64,000 nucleotides of DNA, from contig NZ_AUCF01000005.1 in assembly GCF_000429625.1 (NCBI RefSeq), forward strand, positions 248,001 through 312,000. Direction: 5' to 3'. The first letter of the stretch is position 1. Every line of letters begins with the position of its first letter. The translations under genes were made by a program, and so were the position numbers. This document shows, in pieces, positions 8,624 to 22,694 of this stretch. Under the pieces are notes generated by a model. It was not told the DNA's origin, searched no databases, and was given only the letters and a program-made list of their open reading frames with translations. This DNA is from Azospirillum halopraeferens DSM 3675 (lineage in GTDB: Bacteria > Pseudomonadota > Alphaproteobacteria > Azospirillales > Azospirillaceae).

Positions 8624-11600
8624 CGTCCGGCAGGCAGCGGCGCAGCATGGCCGCGGCATCGGCGAAGCGCAGCCCGTCCACGGCAGCGGTGACGGCGGCG
8701 GCCTGCTCGCGCCCGGCCGTGTGGACGATGGCAGCGCGCAGGCGATGGAAGCCGTCGACCGCGTTCATGTTGCGGCTGTCCAGATCGGCGAGCAGCGCCG
8801 CCAGGGACTCCGGATCGAGCCGCACCTCCCCCGCCTCCGCCGCGGCCGGCGGAACGGCGATGGTGGCGACGGCCCGGAAGAGGGACGTCAGATCGCCCCG
8901 CAGCACCGGCAGGATCGCCGCCGCCGCGGCTCCGTCGCCGCTGCGCAGCGCCATCTCCATGCGCCCCGCCAGCGCGGCGATGGCGGTGGCGCCGACATTG
9001 CCGGCGGCACCCCGCAACGCGTGCAGGCGGGCGGCTGCGTCATTGTGGCGGCCCGCGTCAAGGGCAGTGCCGATCCCCTCCGCCACGCCCTCGAACTGAT
9101 CGCGCAGGGCCCGCAGCAGCATGACGAACAAGGTGGCGTCGCCGTCCACCAGCGCCGATGCGGTGACGGTGTCGATGCCGGGCACCTCCGGCAGCGGTGC
9201 TCCGGCGGCGCAGGGGGGCGCCACCGCGGCGCCGCCGGTGACCGCCACGTGCAGGCGGACGACCCGCACGACGTCATCGACCCTGAAGGGCTTGGTGATG
9301 AAATCGTCCATGCCGGCGTCGAGCGCCCGCCGACGCTCCGCCGCCAGCGCCCCGGCCGTGAGGGCGATGACGGGAAGCCGTGCAAGGCCAAGATCCCGGC
9401 GCAGGATGCCCGTCGCCTCGTACCCGTCCATCACCGGCATCTGGATGTCCATGAGGACCACATCGAAGGCGGCCGGCGCTTCCGCGAGGATCGCCACCGC
9501 CTCCGCTCCGTCGTTGGCCACCGTCACCATCGCTCCTTCGCGTTCGAGCAGACGGCGCGCCACGTCCCGGTTGATGGCGTTGTCCTCGACCACCAGCAGG
9601 CGGATGCCGCCCAGGCCGGGCCGTTGTTCGGCGGGTGCGGGCGCGGCGGGCGGCGGGACGGTGCCGGGCGCCGGCACCGGCCGGCAGCGCCCCCGCGCCA
9701 CGGCCACCGCGTTGCGCAGCGCCGACGGCGTCACGGGCTTGGCCAGCACGGCGTCGGCGGAACCGGCCGCCGCGGAGCGGCCGGGGCGGGTCATCATCAC
9801 GAGGACGGCTTCGGCACCGACACCGCCGAGCGCACGGACCCACGCCGCAAAGCCCGGTCCCTCCATCCCGGCCAGCCCCTGATCGACCACCAGGACGTCG
9901 AAGGGATCATCGTCGCCCCGGCCGCGCAGCAGGGCCACCGCCTCGTCCCGCGACGCCGCGCCGACCGACCTCCAGCCCTGTGCGGTCGCGGCGTCGATGA
10001 TGGCCTGCCGGGTGGCCGGGTGGTCATCCACCACGAGCACGGTGCGGGGGGCGGCCGGCTCCGGCGGCTCGTCGGCCCCGGCCGCCGGCACGAAGGGCAG
10101 CAGGACGCGGAAGGTGCTGCCCTGCCCGACCGTGCTGTCGACCTCGATGGAGCCTCCCATCAGCCCGATCAGGCTGCGGCTGATCGCCAGACCCAGGCCG
10201 GACCCGCCGAAGCGGCGGGTGGTGGAGCTGTCGGCCTGGGAGAAGGCGTCGAACAGGCGCTCCCGGTCGGCCTCGGCGATGCCGATCCCGGTGTCGGCCA
10301 CCTCGAACCGGAGGAGCAACGCCCCGTCCCCGTCATCCACCCGGTCGACGCGCACCGTCACGCAACCGGCGGGGGTGAACTTGATGGCGTTGCCGGCCAG
10401 ATTGATCAGGATCTGCCTCAGGCGCAACGGGTCGCCCACCAGCCGGTCCGGGACGTCGGGCGCCACGCCGATCACCGGTTCCAGGTCTTTGCCCGCCGCG
10501 TTGACGGACATCACCGTGGCAAGCCCGTCCATCACCTCCGACAGGCGGAACTCCGACCGCTCCAGCTCCAGCCGGCCGGCCTCCACCCTGGAGAAATCCA
10601 GGATGTCGTCGATGATGCCCAGCAACGACCGGGCGGCGGTTTCCACCTTGGTGAGGTAATCGCGCTGGGTGGCGTCCAGGGGGGTGCCGTCCAGCAGGTG
10701 GCACAGGCCCATGATGGCGTTCATGGGGGTGCGGATCTCGTGACTCATGTTGGCGAGGAACTCGCTTTTCGCCCGGTTCGCCAGTTCCGCCCGGGCCTTG
10801 GCCAGCGACAGGATGCGTTCCCCTTCGCGCAGCGGGGTGATGTCGTAGTTGATGCCCACCATGCGCACCGCGGCGCCGTCGGGGCTGCGTTCCAGCAGCG
10901 CCGCCGCCTTGATGTGCCGCAGGGTGCCGTCGGGGGTGAGGATGCGGAACTCCGAATCGAAACTGCGCTCACCCTCGCGCGCGGCCTGCAGCTCCCCTTC
11001 GACCCGCTCCAGATCGTCGGGGTGGCAGCGGGTGCGCCACAGATCGTAGGTTTCCGCGCCGACGCGGCACTCGATGCCGTAGAGCGCGTACATCCGCTCG
11101 TCCCAGATCAGCCGGTTGGCGACCAGATCGTACTCCCAGACGCCGATGCCGCCGGCGCGCGTGGCCAGGGCGAGGCGCCCCGTCATGGTGCGCAGCCCGA
11201 CCTCGGCCGTCTTCAGCGCCGTCACGTCGGTGACCAGGACGAAGAAGCCGACGACGGCGCCGGTGTCGCGGTCGACATCGGGAATGTAATGGGCCCAGGT
11301 GTAACCGGTATCCCCGTTGGCCTTGGTGAGTGTGCGTTCGAAATGCTGGGGCACGCCGTTCAGCGCCGCCAGGATGTGGGGCTCGTTGAGACGGTAGAGC
11401 GACTCGCCCATCAACTCCCGGATCGACCGTCCGACGATCTCCCGGGCATCCTTGCCGAACCAGTCGCGATAGGCGCGGTTGGCGAAGCGGCAGCGCAGGT
11501 CCGCATCCCAGTAGCCGACCATGCCCGGCATGTTGTCGGTGATCGCCTTGATGAAGCGCTGGCGTTCCCGCAGCTCCCGTTCAATGGCCCGGCGCTCGGT

Positions 11601-12845
11601 CACGTCCATGCCGAACGACACGGAGGTCAGGCCGGCGGCGGGCCCCGGGGAGTGCCGCCAGGCAACGATGCGCTCCCGCCCGTCCCTGGTCGATACCGGC
11701 CCTTCGGCCGGGTCGGACGGGCCGTTGCCATCCGGCGGCATCAGCACCTCGCTCCAGGGGCGTCCCAGCGCCTCGCTCTTGTGCAGTCCGGTCACCGCCT
11801 CGGCCGCCGTGTTGAAGATGGCGATGCGCCCGGCGTGGTCGCGCCCGACCACCATGACGTTGGCCGATTCGATCAGGCTGGTGGCGAAGTTGCGCTGGTC
11901 GCGCAACTCCCTCTCGCGCACCGCGAAGGCACGCAGCAGCGCACCGATGAAGGCGATAAGGGCGACCAGGACGGCGGCCTTGATACCCGCGCTGCGCCGC
12001 CAGGGAGCCAGGACCTCGTCCTCGCTCCAGCCGACCGCGACCATCAGTTCGGGAAACTCGGTGGTGCGGGTGACCACCAGGCGCTGCTTGTGGTCGGTCA
12101 CCTCCATCAGGGCCCGCGCGCGCGACTGGCGCGCCCCGGCGGCGAGGTGACCGGCATGGGCCGGACCGGCCGCGACATTCACTCCTATGAACCGGTCCTG
12201 CTCGGGGGAGCGGGCGATGATCGTGCCGTCGGCGCCCAGCAGCGTGGCAAACCCGTCGCCCTGCGGTCGCATGGTCGACAGGATCGACGCGAAATAGGCC
12301 GGCGGCAGCGTTGCCACCGTCACCCCGTCCCATGTGCCGTCCGGCGATTCCCCGGGCCGTGCGGCGAAGATGATGGTGGAGCCGGTGACCGTCGTGAACG
12401 GGCCGTAGATGAACAGCCGATCGCGGTTCGCCGCCGCCAGCGGGCCGGCGAAATAGGGTCGCTCCCGACCATCGAATCCCTTCACCTCCGGCAGGGTGGT
12501 GTGGATGACGGTTCCCTCGCGGTCGGTGACGGACAGGGACCGCACCTCGTCGAACGAGCCGGCGCGGGCGATCATGTAGGAGACCAGCGCCTCTTCCTGT
12601 TCGGGGGTCGCCACCAGGCGGGACTCGCGGCCGACGTCCCGCAACATCAGGTCCACCGTGCGCAGCCGCCCGGAGATCCCCTCGTCGGCGATGCGCGCCA
12701 GATTCTCCAAACGGACGAAGGCGGTTTCAAGGGTTCGCTGGTAATCCAGATAGATGTCGACGGCGCCCGCGCCGGCAACGAGAAGGACCAGGGCGATGCC
12801 GCCGGTGACGACGGCGTGGCGGGCATCCCGCAGCATTGCGAACAC
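8598..12845 (-). CDS. Membrane hybrid sensor histidine kinase (dCache-PAS-HisKA-HATPase-REC-REC-HPt)
   Basis: A 1,415-residue hybrid kinase able to run an internal phosphorelay. TM1 is at about 13-31, a periplasmic double-Cache-like domain at 35-275, and TM2 at about 286-306. Three PAS-type domains follow (about 320-420, 430-545, 560-675). The HisKA box MSHEIRTPMN places the phosphorylated His at 702. HATPase N-box Asn is at 819, DTGIGI at 851 and GSGLGL near 882. Receiver 1 (935-1048) has Asp988 and Lys1036. Receiver 2 (1081-1197) has Asp1133 and Lys1185. The HPt helix bundle has His1275. All relay residues are present. GTG at 12845 is used because GGGGAGGGG sits just upstream; ATG at 12836 is possible. 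No dedicated response regulator is adjacent. The signal is unknown. Confidence 0.95.
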   Translation of the reverse strand: MFAMLRDARHAVVTGGIALVLLVAGAGAVDIYLDYQRTLETAFVRLENLARIADEGISGRLRTVDLMLRDVGRESRLVATPEQEEALVSYMIARAGSFDEVRSLSVTDREGTVIHTTLPEVKGFDGRERPYFAGPLAAANRDRLFIYGPFTTVTGSTIIFAARPGESPDGTWDGVTVATLPPAYFASILSTMRPQGDGFATLLGADGTIIARSPEQDRFIGVNVAAGPAHAGHLAAGARQSRARALMEVTDHKQRLVVTRTTEFPELMVAVGWSEDEVLAPWRRSAGIKAAVLVALIAFIGALLRAFAVRERELRDQRNFATSLIESANVMVVGRDHAGRIAIFNTAAEAVTGLHKSEALGRPWSEVLMPPDGNGPSDPAEGPVSTRDGRERIVAWRHSPGPAAGLTSVSFGMDVTERRAIERELRERQRFIKAITDNMPGMVGYWDADLRCRFANRAYRDWFGKDAREIVGRSIRELMGESLYRLNEPHILAALNGVPQHFERTLTKANGDTGYTWAHYIPDVDRDTGAVVGFFVLVTDVTALKTAEVGLRTMTGRLALATRAGGIGVWEYDLVANRLIWDERMYALYGIECRVGAETYDLWRTRCHPDDLERVEGELQAAREGERSFDSEFRILTPDGTLRHIKAAALLERSPDGAAVRMVGINYDITPLREGERILSLAKARAELANRAKSEFLANMSHEIRTPMNAIMGLCHLLDGTPLDATQRDYLTKVETAARSLLGIIDDILDFSRVEAGRLELERSEFRLSEVMDGLATVMSVNAAGKDLEPVIGVAPDVPDRLVGDPLRLRQILINLAGNAIKFTPAGCVTVRVDRVDDGDGALLLRFEVADTGIGIAEADRERLFDAFSQADSSTTRRFGGSGLGLAISRSLIGLMGGSIEVDSTVGQGSTFRVLLPFVPAAGADEPPEPAAPRTVLVVDDHPATRQAIIDAATAQGWRSVGAASRDEAVALLRGRGDDDPFDVLVVDQGLAGMEGPGFAAWVRALGGVGAEAVLVMMTRPGRSAAAGSADAVLAKPVTPSALRNAVAVARGRCRPVPAPGTVPPPAAPAPAEQRPGLGGIRLLVVEDNAINRDVARRLLEREGAMVTVANDGAEAVAILAEAPAAFDVVLMDIQMPVMDGYEATGILRRDLGLARLPVIALTAGALAAERRRALDAGMDDFITKPFRVDDVVRVVRLHVAVTGGAAVAPPCAAGAPLPEVPGIDTVTASALVDGDATLFVMLLRALRDQFEGVAEGIGTALDAGRHNDAAARLHALRGAAGNVGATAIAALAGRMEMALRSGDGAAAAAILPVLRGDLTSLFRAVATIAVPPAAAEAGEVRLDPESLAALLADLDSRNMNAVDGFHRLRAAIVHTAGREQAAAVTAAVDGLRFADAAAMLRRCLPDVMPAERVR

Positions 12846-12991
12846 CGGTCCCCTCCCCGCCCCGTTACACGCCCCAGCGCATCAATCCGACCTTATCCCA
12901 TTCAGCCAAGCTTCGCCATACCAACAGGGGATTGTATCATCCGAAAGTCGTAATGCAATTCAATGAGGGCAGCCCGACCGCCCCCGGAACG

Positions 12992-13020
12992 GGAAAGGGC
13001 GCCACGAAGGCGCCCTTTCC
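12992..13020 (-). terminator. Hairpin terminator after sucB
   Basis: A perfect 12-bp inverted repeat (GGAAAGGGCGCC / GGCGCCCTTTCC, 5-nt loop) lies 23 bp past the sucB stop on the minus strand. It ends in a CTTTCC run rather than a clean U-tract. It is well placed to stop transcription of the 2-oxoglutarate dehydrogenase genes before the sensor-kinase promoter. The rest of the 197-bp gap is relatively AT-rich (about 12895-12965) and probably holds the kinase promoter. Confidence 0.7.
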
Positions 13021-13042
13021 TTTCCGATATGACGCGCTGTCC

Positions 13043-14302
<1,260 letters not shown>

Positions 14303-14344
14303 TGCTTCCTCTCGCGTCCTTCTTGTTCGTTCCCGGGGTTCGGC

Positions 14345-17248
14345 TCAGCGCACGGTCAGCGCGTCGTCGATGAGCTTCGCCTGCTCCTGATTGTGCCGCT
14401 TCAGCAGACCGGTGGCCGGGGCGGCGCTGGCCGGACGGCCGGCGTAGACCGGCCGCCGGGCCTTGTGATCGATGGCGGTCAGGCAGCCCTCGATGCGGCG
14501 GTCGACGAAGAACCAGGCACCCTGGTTCTCCGGCTCCTCCTGGCACCACACCACGTCGGCGTTCGGGTACTTGGCGAACTCGTTGGACAGGGCGGTGCGC
14601 GGGAACGGATACATCTGCTCCAGGCGGACGAGGGCGACGTCCCGGATGTTGCGGTTCATGCGCTCCTGCAGCAGGTCGTAGTAGACCTTGCCGGTGCACA
14701 CCACCACGCGGCGGACCTTGTCGGCCGGCACCATGTCGGTCGCGGTCTCGCCCAGCACCCGGTGGAAGGAGGAGCCCTCCGCCATCTCGGCCAGGGTCGA
14801 GACGCACAGCTTGTGGCGCAGCAGCGACTTCGGCGTCAGGAGCACCAGCGGCTTGCGGACCTGGCGGCGGACCTGGCGGCGGAACACGTGGAACAGGTTG
14901 GCCGGAGTGGTGACGTTGCAGATCTGCCAGTTGTCCTCGGCGCACATCTGGAGGAAGCGCTCGGGGCGCGCCGACGAGTGCTCCGGCCCCTGCCCCTCGT
15001 AGCCGTGGGGCAGCAGCATGACCAGGCCGCACATGCGCAGCCACTTGGACTCGCCGGAGCTGATGAACTGGTCGATGATGGTCTGGGCGGTGTTGGCGAA
15101 GTCGCCGAACTGCGCCTCCCACAGCACCAGCGCGTGCGGCTCGGCCAGGGCGTAGCCGTATTCGAAGCCCAGCACGGCGGCTTCCGACAGCGGGCTGTCG
15201 TGCACTTCGAACGGCGCCTGGCCGGGGCGCAGGTGGTTCAACGCGACGTACTTGTCCTCGTTCACCTGGTCATAGACCACGGCGTGGCGGTGCGAGAAGG
15301 TGCCGCGGCCCGAGTCCTGGCCGGACAGGCGGACAGGCGTCCCCTCGACCAGCAGCGTGCCGTAGGCCAGCGCCTCGGCGGTCGCCCAGTCGATGGGCTC
15401 GCCGGCCTCGATGGCCTTGCGCTTGGCATCGAGCTGGCGGGCGATCTTGGAATTGATGTTGAAGCCGTCGGGCACGTCGCACAGCTTGCGCCCGACCTCC
15501 TTCAGCAGCTCCATCGGCACGTCGGTCTTGCCGCGGAAGTCCTCGTCGGACTTGGACCCTTCCAGGCCCACCCACTTGCCTTCCAGCCAGTCGGCCTTGT
15601 TGGGCTTGAAGGAGTTGGACGCCTCGAACTCCTCCTCCAGCTTCTTCATGAAGTCCTGGACGATCTGATCGCCCTCGGCCTCTGTGATGACGTTCTCCGC
15701 CACGAGCTGGCGGGCGTACAGCTCCCGCGTCGTCGGGTGGGAACGGATCACCTTGTACATGATCGGCTGGGTGAAGCCGGGCTCGTCACCCTCGTTGTGG
15801 CCGTGGCGGCGGTAGCACACCATGTCGACCACCACGTCCTTCTTGAAGCGCTGGCGGAACTCGATGGCGATGCGGCTGACGTGGACCACCGCCTCGGGGT
15901 CATCGCCGTTCACGTGGAAGATCGGCGCCTGCACGATCTTCGCCATGTCGGAGCAGTAGATGCCCGAGCGCGAGAAGTGCGGGTTGGTGGTGAAGCCGAT
16001 CTGGTTGTTGATGATGAAGTGGATGGTGCCGCCGGTGCGGTAGCCGCGCAGCTCCGACAGGCCCAGCGTCTCGGCCACGATGCCCTGGCCGGCGAAGGCG
16101 GCGTCGCCGTGCAGCAGCAGGCCGCAGACCTGCTCGCGGTCGTCGTCACGGCGCTGCATCTGCTTGGCGCGCACCTTGCCCAGCACGACGGGGTTGACCC
16201 ATTCCAGGTGCGAGGGGTTGGCGGTCAGCGACAGGTGGACGACGTTGCCGTTGAAGTCACGGTCCGACGAAGTGCCCAGGTGGTACTTCACGTCCCCCGA
16301 GCCCTGCACGTTCTCCGGCGCCGAGGGGTTCCCCTGGAACTCCGAGAAGATGGCGGCGAAGCGCTTGCCCATGAAGTTGCCGAGCACGTTGAGCCGGCCG
16401 CGGTGCGCCATGCCCAGCGCCACTTCCTTCAGGCCGAGCTGGCCGCCGCGCTTGAGGATCTGCTCCAGTGCCGGGACCAGCGACTCGCCGCCTTCCAGGC
16501 CGAAGCGCTTGGTGCCGGTGTACTTCATCTGCAGGAACTTCTCGAAGCACTCGGCGGCCGTGAGACGTTCCAGGATGGCGCGCTTGCCGTTGACGGTGAA
16601 GTCGGTGTGGTTGCGGCCCCCTTCGATGCGCTCCTGGATCCACGCCTTCTGGTCGGGATCCTGGATGTGCATGAATTCCACGCCGATGGTGCCGCAGTAG
16701 GTCTTCTGCAGCAGATCCATGATCTGGCGCAGCGTGGCACTCTCCAGACCCAGCGAGTAGTTCAGGAAGATCGGGCGGTCGTAATCGTTGGGGCCGAAGC
16801 CGTAGGTCGCCGGGTCCAGTTCGGGGTGCGGCTGGCGCTTCTCCAGGCCCAGCGGGTCGAAGCGGGCGTTCATGTGGCCGCGCACGCGGTAGACGCGGAT
16901 CAGCATCAGGGCGCGGATGCTGTCCAGCAGGGCCTGGCGGAGCTGGTCGTGGCTGATGCCGCCGAACACCTCGCGGGTGTGGGCCACGATGGGGGCCGCC
17001 GACGGACCGGCCAGGGATGCGGCCACCTCGTCGGTGGCGCCGTTGCCACCCGCACCGTCACGCAGCGTCCAGGAGGCGCCGCGCAACTCGTCGAGCACCG
17101 CACGGGTGTCGTCGTCCAGTTCCTTGAAGAAGCCGCTCCAGCTCGGGTCCACCGAGTTGGGCTCCTGCAGGAAGCGGGCATACAGCTCGGCGACGTAGTT
17201 GGCGTTCGAGCCGAACAGGAACGAGGACTTCTCCAGATTCACCGACAT
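14345..17248 (-). CDS. sucA: 2-oxoglutarate dehydrogenase E1 component
   Basis: Thiamine-diphosphate-dependent decarboxylase of the TCA cycle, 967 residues, the normal size for the homodimeric OdhA/SucA E1. The start gives the family N-terminal helix (FLFGSNANYVAELYARFLQ) used for E2 binding. Seen further on: MAHRGRLNVL near 290, the ThDP-binding GDAAFAGQGI region near 375 and the later NNQIGFTT, then VDMVCYRRHGHNEGDEP near 460. The C-terminal transketolase-like half carries MLLPHGYEGQGPEHSSAR near 755. It is separated from sucD by a 171-bp spacer with a strong palindrome and probably has its own promoter there. Confidence 0.97.
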   Translation of the reverse strand: MSVNLEKSSFLFGSNANYVAELYARFLQEPNSVDPSWSGFFKELDDDTRAVLDELRGASWTLRDGAGGNGATDEVAASLAGPSAAPIVAHTREVFGGISHDQLRQALLDSIRALMLIRVYRVRGHMNARFDPLGLEKRQPHPELDPATYGFGPNDYDRPIFLNYSLGLESATLRQIMDLLQKTYCGTIGVEFMHIQDPDQKAWIQERIEGGRNHTDFTVNGKRAILERLTAAECFEKFLQMKYTGTKRFGLEGGESLVPALEQILKRGGQLGLKEVALGMAHRGRLNVLGNFMGKRFAAIFSEFQGNPSAPENVQGSGDVKYHLGTSSDRDFNGNVVHLSLTANPSHLEWVNPVVLGKVRAKQMQRRDDDREQVCGLLLHGDAAFAGQGIVAETLGLSELRGYRTGGTIHFIINNQIGFTTNPHFSRSGIYCSDMAKIVQAPIFHVNGDDPEAVVHVSRIAIEFRQRFKKDVVVDMVCYRRHGHNEGDEPGFTQPIMYKVIRSHPTTRELYARQLVAENVITEAEGDQIVQDFMKKLEEEFEASNSFKPNKADWLEGKWVGLEGSKSDEDFRGKTDVPMELLKEVGRKLCDVPDGFNINSKIARQLDAKRKAIEAGEPIDWATAEALAYGTLLVEGTPVRLSGQDSGRGTFSHRHAVVYDQVNEDKYVALNHLRPGQAPFEVHDSPLSEAAVLGFEYGYALAEPHALVLWEAQFGDFANTAQTIIDQFISSGESKWLRMCGLVMLLPHGYEGQGPEHSSARPERFLQMCAEDNWQICNVTTPANLFHVFRRQVRRQVRKPLVLLTPKSLLRHKLCVSTLAEMAEGSSFHRVLGETATDMVPADKVRRVVVCTGKVYYDLLQERMNRNIRDVALVRLEQMYPFPRTALSNEFAKYPNADVVWCQEEPENQGAWFFVDRRIEGCLTAIDHKARRPVYAGRPASAAPATGLLKRHNQEQAKLIDDALTVR

Positions 17249-17388
17249 GGTCTTCGCCGCGGGCGTGTGCCGCCCGTTCCCTAGTGTCCGTGGTTGTTCT
17301 CACGGGGGCCTTCGGGGGTCCCCTTGCTCATGCAAAGACCCCGGTCTCCGCGAAGGGAAGCCGGGGGTCCCGAGGCTGACGGGAATGC

Positions 17389-17408
17389 GGGGGGAGCGCG
17401 CTCCCCCC
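17389..17408. other. Perfect GC palindrome in the sucD-sucA spacer
   Basis: GGGGGGAGCG directly followed by its complement CGCTCCCCCC, 12 bp past the sucD stop on the minus strand. As RNA it would fold into a very stable hairpin, but no U-tract follows, so it is unlikely to be a simple terminator. It may protect the sucCD message or reduce read-through into sucA. The remaining spacer (17249-17388) holds the presumed sucA promoter, and nothing else was recognised. Confidence 0.5.
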
Positions 17409-17419
17409 GGCACACCGGA

Positions 17420-18295
17420 TCAGCCCTGCATCGCCTTGACCATGGTCGAGCCGAGGCTCGCCGGGCTGTCGGCGACGTGGATGCCAACCGACTTCATGAA
17501 GTCGATCTTGAAGTCGGCGGTGTCGTTGCCGCCCGAGATCACCGCGCCGGCATGGCCCATGCGGCGGCCCGGAGGGGCGGTGCGGCCGGCGATGAAGCCG
17601 ACGACCGGCTTGGTGGTCCCGGAGTCGCGCAGGAACTCCGCGCCCTTGACCTCGGCGTCGCCGCCGATCTCGCCGATCATGATGATGCCCTCGGTCTCCG
17701 GGTCCTTCAGGAACAGCTCCAGGCTGTCCACGAAGTTGGTGCCGTTGACCGGGTCGCCGCCGATGCCGATGCAGGTGGTCTGGCCGAGGCCGGCCGCCGT
17801 GGTCTGGGCCACCGCCTCGTAGGTCAGCGTGCCGGAGCGCGAGACGATGCCGATCTTGCCGCGGCGGTGGATGTGGCCGGGCATGATGCCGATCTTGCAC
17901 TCGTCCGGCGTGATGATGCCGGGGCAGTTCGGGCCGATCAGGCGGGTCGAGGAGTTGGCCAGCGCGCGCTTCACGCGCACCATGTCGAGCACGGGAATGC
18001 CCTCGGTGATGCAGACCACCAGGGGAATTTCGGCGTCGATCGCCTCCAGGATGGCGTCGGCGGCGAACGGCGGCGGCACGTAGATCACCGACGCATTGGC
18101 GCCGGTCTTCTCCACCGCGTCGGCCACGGTGTCGAACACCGGCAGGTCGAGGTGGGTGGTGCCGCCCTTACCGGGGGTCACGCCGCCGACCATCTTGGTG
18201 CCGTAGGCGATCGCCTGCTCGGAATGGAAGGTGCCCTGGGCGCCGGTGAAGCCCTGGCAGATGACCTTCGTGTTGGAATCGACGAGAACAGCCAT
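17420..18295 (-). CDS. sucD: Succinate-CoA ligase (ADP-forming) subunit alpha
   Basis: Converts succinyl-CoA to succinate with substrate-level phosphorylation; 291 residues, normal length. The N-terminal CoA-binding Rossmann fold ([20 protein letters not shown]) is followed by [20 protein letters not shown]. The active-site phosphohistidine lies in the C-terminal [20 protein letters not shown], His at about residue 247. Its start codon lies one base after the sucC stop, so the two subunits are translationally linked. Confidence 0.97.
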   Translation of the reverse strand: MAVLVDSNTKVICQGFTGAQGTFHSEQAIAYGTKMVGGVTPGKGGTTHLDLPVFDTVADAVEKTGANASVIYVPPPFAADAILEAIDAEIPLVVCITEGIPVLDMVRVKRALANSSTRLIGPNCPGIITPDECKIGIMPGHIHRRGKIGIVSRSGTLTYEAVAQTTAAGLGQTTCIGIGGDPVNGTNFVDSLELFLKDPETEGIIMIGEIGGDAEVKGAEFLRDSGTTKPVVGFIAGRTAPPGRRMGHAGAVISGGNDTADFKIDFMKSVGIHVADSPASLGSTMVKAMQG

Positions 18296-18296
18296 C

Positions 18297-19493
<1,197 letters not shown>

Positions 19494-19571
19494 CGGGCGT
19501 CCATCTGTTTTTTTGGTCGGCTGACGATGGGCGGACGTAAGGCAAGCGCGTCGGACGGCTCGGAGCCTCGA

Positions 19572-19593
19572 CCGGAGGGCTTACGCCCTCCGG
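19572..19593. other. GC hairpin in the mdh-sucC spacer
   Basis: A perfect 9-bp stem (CCGGAGGGC / GCCCTCCGG) with loop TTAC. It lies about 80 bp after the mdh terminator and about 80 bp before the sucC start on the minus strand. There is no U-tract in the sucC direction. It could be in the sucC leader. Nothing else was recognised in the 193-bp spacer. Confidence 0.45.
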
Positions 19594-19675
19594 CAGGAGG
19601 CCCGCGGTACTTTACCACCTGGGGCGGAGCGTTCAACCGTCCGTCCCCTGCGGCGCCCGGCGGGCCCCGTTCGGC

Positions 19676-21287
<1,612 letters not shown>

Positions 21288-21303
21288 GCGCCCGCATTCT
21301 CTT

Positions 21304-21322
21304 CCCCCGCCTCCGGCGGGGG
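21304..21322. terminator. Hairpin between convergent genes
   Basis: A perfect 8-bp stem (CCCCCGCC / GGCGGGGG, loop TCC), extendable at its base to CTTCC/GGAAG with mispairing, in the 99-bp gap between the exported-protein gene and the convergent DUF2336 gene. It has no long U-tract on either strand. Its placement fits a bidirectional terminator. Confidence 0.5.
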
Positions 21323-21386
21323 AGGAAGGGGCCCGACGAAGGTTGGGACGGTGGGGGCAAGGTGCCACGGGTGGAGCCGCGCCTCC

Positions 21387-22613
21387 CTACCCCACGCCGT
21401 AGCGGGCCAGCAGGCGTTCCATTTCCGTGGGCATCAGGGGAAAGTCGGTGCCGCGGCGGGCGTTCAGCATGGCCGGCGGCGGCAGGCCGGCGGCGCGGGA
21501 CTGGACCTGCATGGCGCAACGCATGCCGAAACCGGCCCGCCACACCAGGGCGGTTACCGCCCTCCCGTCACCCGAGCCCAGGATCGCGTCCACCGCCGCC
21601 GGCGGGGCGGCGGCGGCCAGCGCCAGGGCGGCGCGCACGAAATCCCGCTCGTTCCACGACAGGGCATCGCCCAGCGCCGCCTCGTCCAGCCGGCCGGTGC
21701 GGTGCAGGCGCAGCGCCCGGCGCTCCCCGCCCTCCTCCGGGTCGCGGCCGGCCACCCAGTCGACGCGCCGGCGCACGGTGGCGGCGATCTCCGCCACGGT
21801 CGTGTCATCGAAGTCGCGGCGCGTCCGCAGCAGGTCCACCACCAAACGGTCGACGAAGCCGGCCAGCCGCACCGCCAGGCGTGCCGGCAAAGCGGCCCGG
21901 CGGGCCAGGCCGGCTTGCCAGGCGCGCTGCCGCGCCGCGTCGGCCACCAGACGCTCCAGCGTCGGTTCGGGGATCTCGGCACCGTCGTTGTCCAGCAGCA
22001 CGCCGGTCGCCGCCGTGTCGCCCGTCGCCACGATGGCGTCGGCAACCGGGGCGCCGACCCGGTCGCGGCGCGCGATGGCGGCCAGCCGCCACGTCTCCGG
22101 CCGGGTGGCGATGACGGCCAGCAGGTCGTCGTCGGTAAGGGTGGCGCAGCCGTGCAGGATCGGTTCGGCAACGCAACGCTCCACGTCCGCCGCCAGGCGC
22201 CGCACCACGGCGGGCGGGGCGCAGGCAACGTCGGTGATGGCGGAGGCCAGCGCCGCGCGGACCTGCGTGGCGTGGTCGCGGGCCAACTGCTCCAGCGCCC
22301 GGCAGGCGACGTCGGTCACCGTCTCGCGCCGGTCCGGCGGCAGGCCGGGCAGCAGCCGGCACAGCTTGCGGGCCAGCATCGCGCGCACACCGTCGCGGCC
22401 CCAGCCGTCCAGCCGGCTCTGCGCCAGGGCGTCGCCCACCGCGTGCGCAGCCAGCGGAACGGCGGCGGGAACGGCCGGCGGGGAGGCCGTGCCGTCGGCG
22501 AACAGGTAGCCCATCTCCTCGGCGGCCACACCTCCGGCATCGGCGGCCGTGCCGCGCGTGATGGCGAGCGTGGCCGGAGGCCGCGGTCGCGCCGGTGTCG
22601 CCTTGCCGTTCAA
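21387..22613 (-). CDS. DUF2336 domain-containing protein
   Basis: A cytoplasmic, mostly helical protein of 408 residues with the DUF2336 pattern common in alphaproteobacteria. Supporting segments: repeated helix pairs around residues 85-260, including CVAEPILHGCATLTDDDLLA, then AIARRDRVGAPVADAIVATG and GVLLDNDGAEIPEPTLERLV. The body resembles HEAT-like repeats. The C-terminus (from about 330) has a small helical domain with GSGDGRAVTALVWRAGFGMR. Molecular function is unknown; some relatives are linked to cell-cycle or stress signalling, which the sequence here does not prove. Neighbours on both sides are unrelated. Confidence 0.75.
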   Translation of the reverse strand: MNGKATPARPRPPATLAITRGTAADAGGVAAEEMGYLFADGTASPPAVPAAVPLAAHAVGDALAQSRLDGWGRDGVRAMLARKLCRLLPGLPPDRRETVTDVACRALEQLARDHATQVRAALASAITDVACAPPAVVRRLAADVERCVAEPILHGCATLTDDDLLAVIATRPETWRLAAIARRDRVGAPVADAIVATGDTAATGVLLDNDGAEIPEPTLERLVADAARQRAWQAGLARRAALPARLAVRLAGFVDRLVVDLLRTRRDFDDTTVAEIAATVRRRVDWVAGRDPEEGGERRALRLHRTGRLDEAALGDALSWNERDFVRAALALAAAAPPAAVDAILGSGDGRAVTALVWRAGFGMRCAMQVQSRAAGLPPPAMLNARRGTDFPLMPTEMERLLARYGVG

Positions 22614-22694
22614 CGTCGGTCCCGTGCGCTGGAGTGTCCGTGACTCCCATCACAGCGCCGGCGGGTTAAGGACCGCCTAATCAGGCACCTCCCA

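Noticed and set aside
8163..12953. A 1,596-codon open frame on the plus strand opposite the hybrid kinase
   Set aside because: It is antisense to a kinase whose every motif is intact. Its translation is low-complexity Arg/Gly/His/Ala sequence with no domain, as expected in GC-rich DNA.
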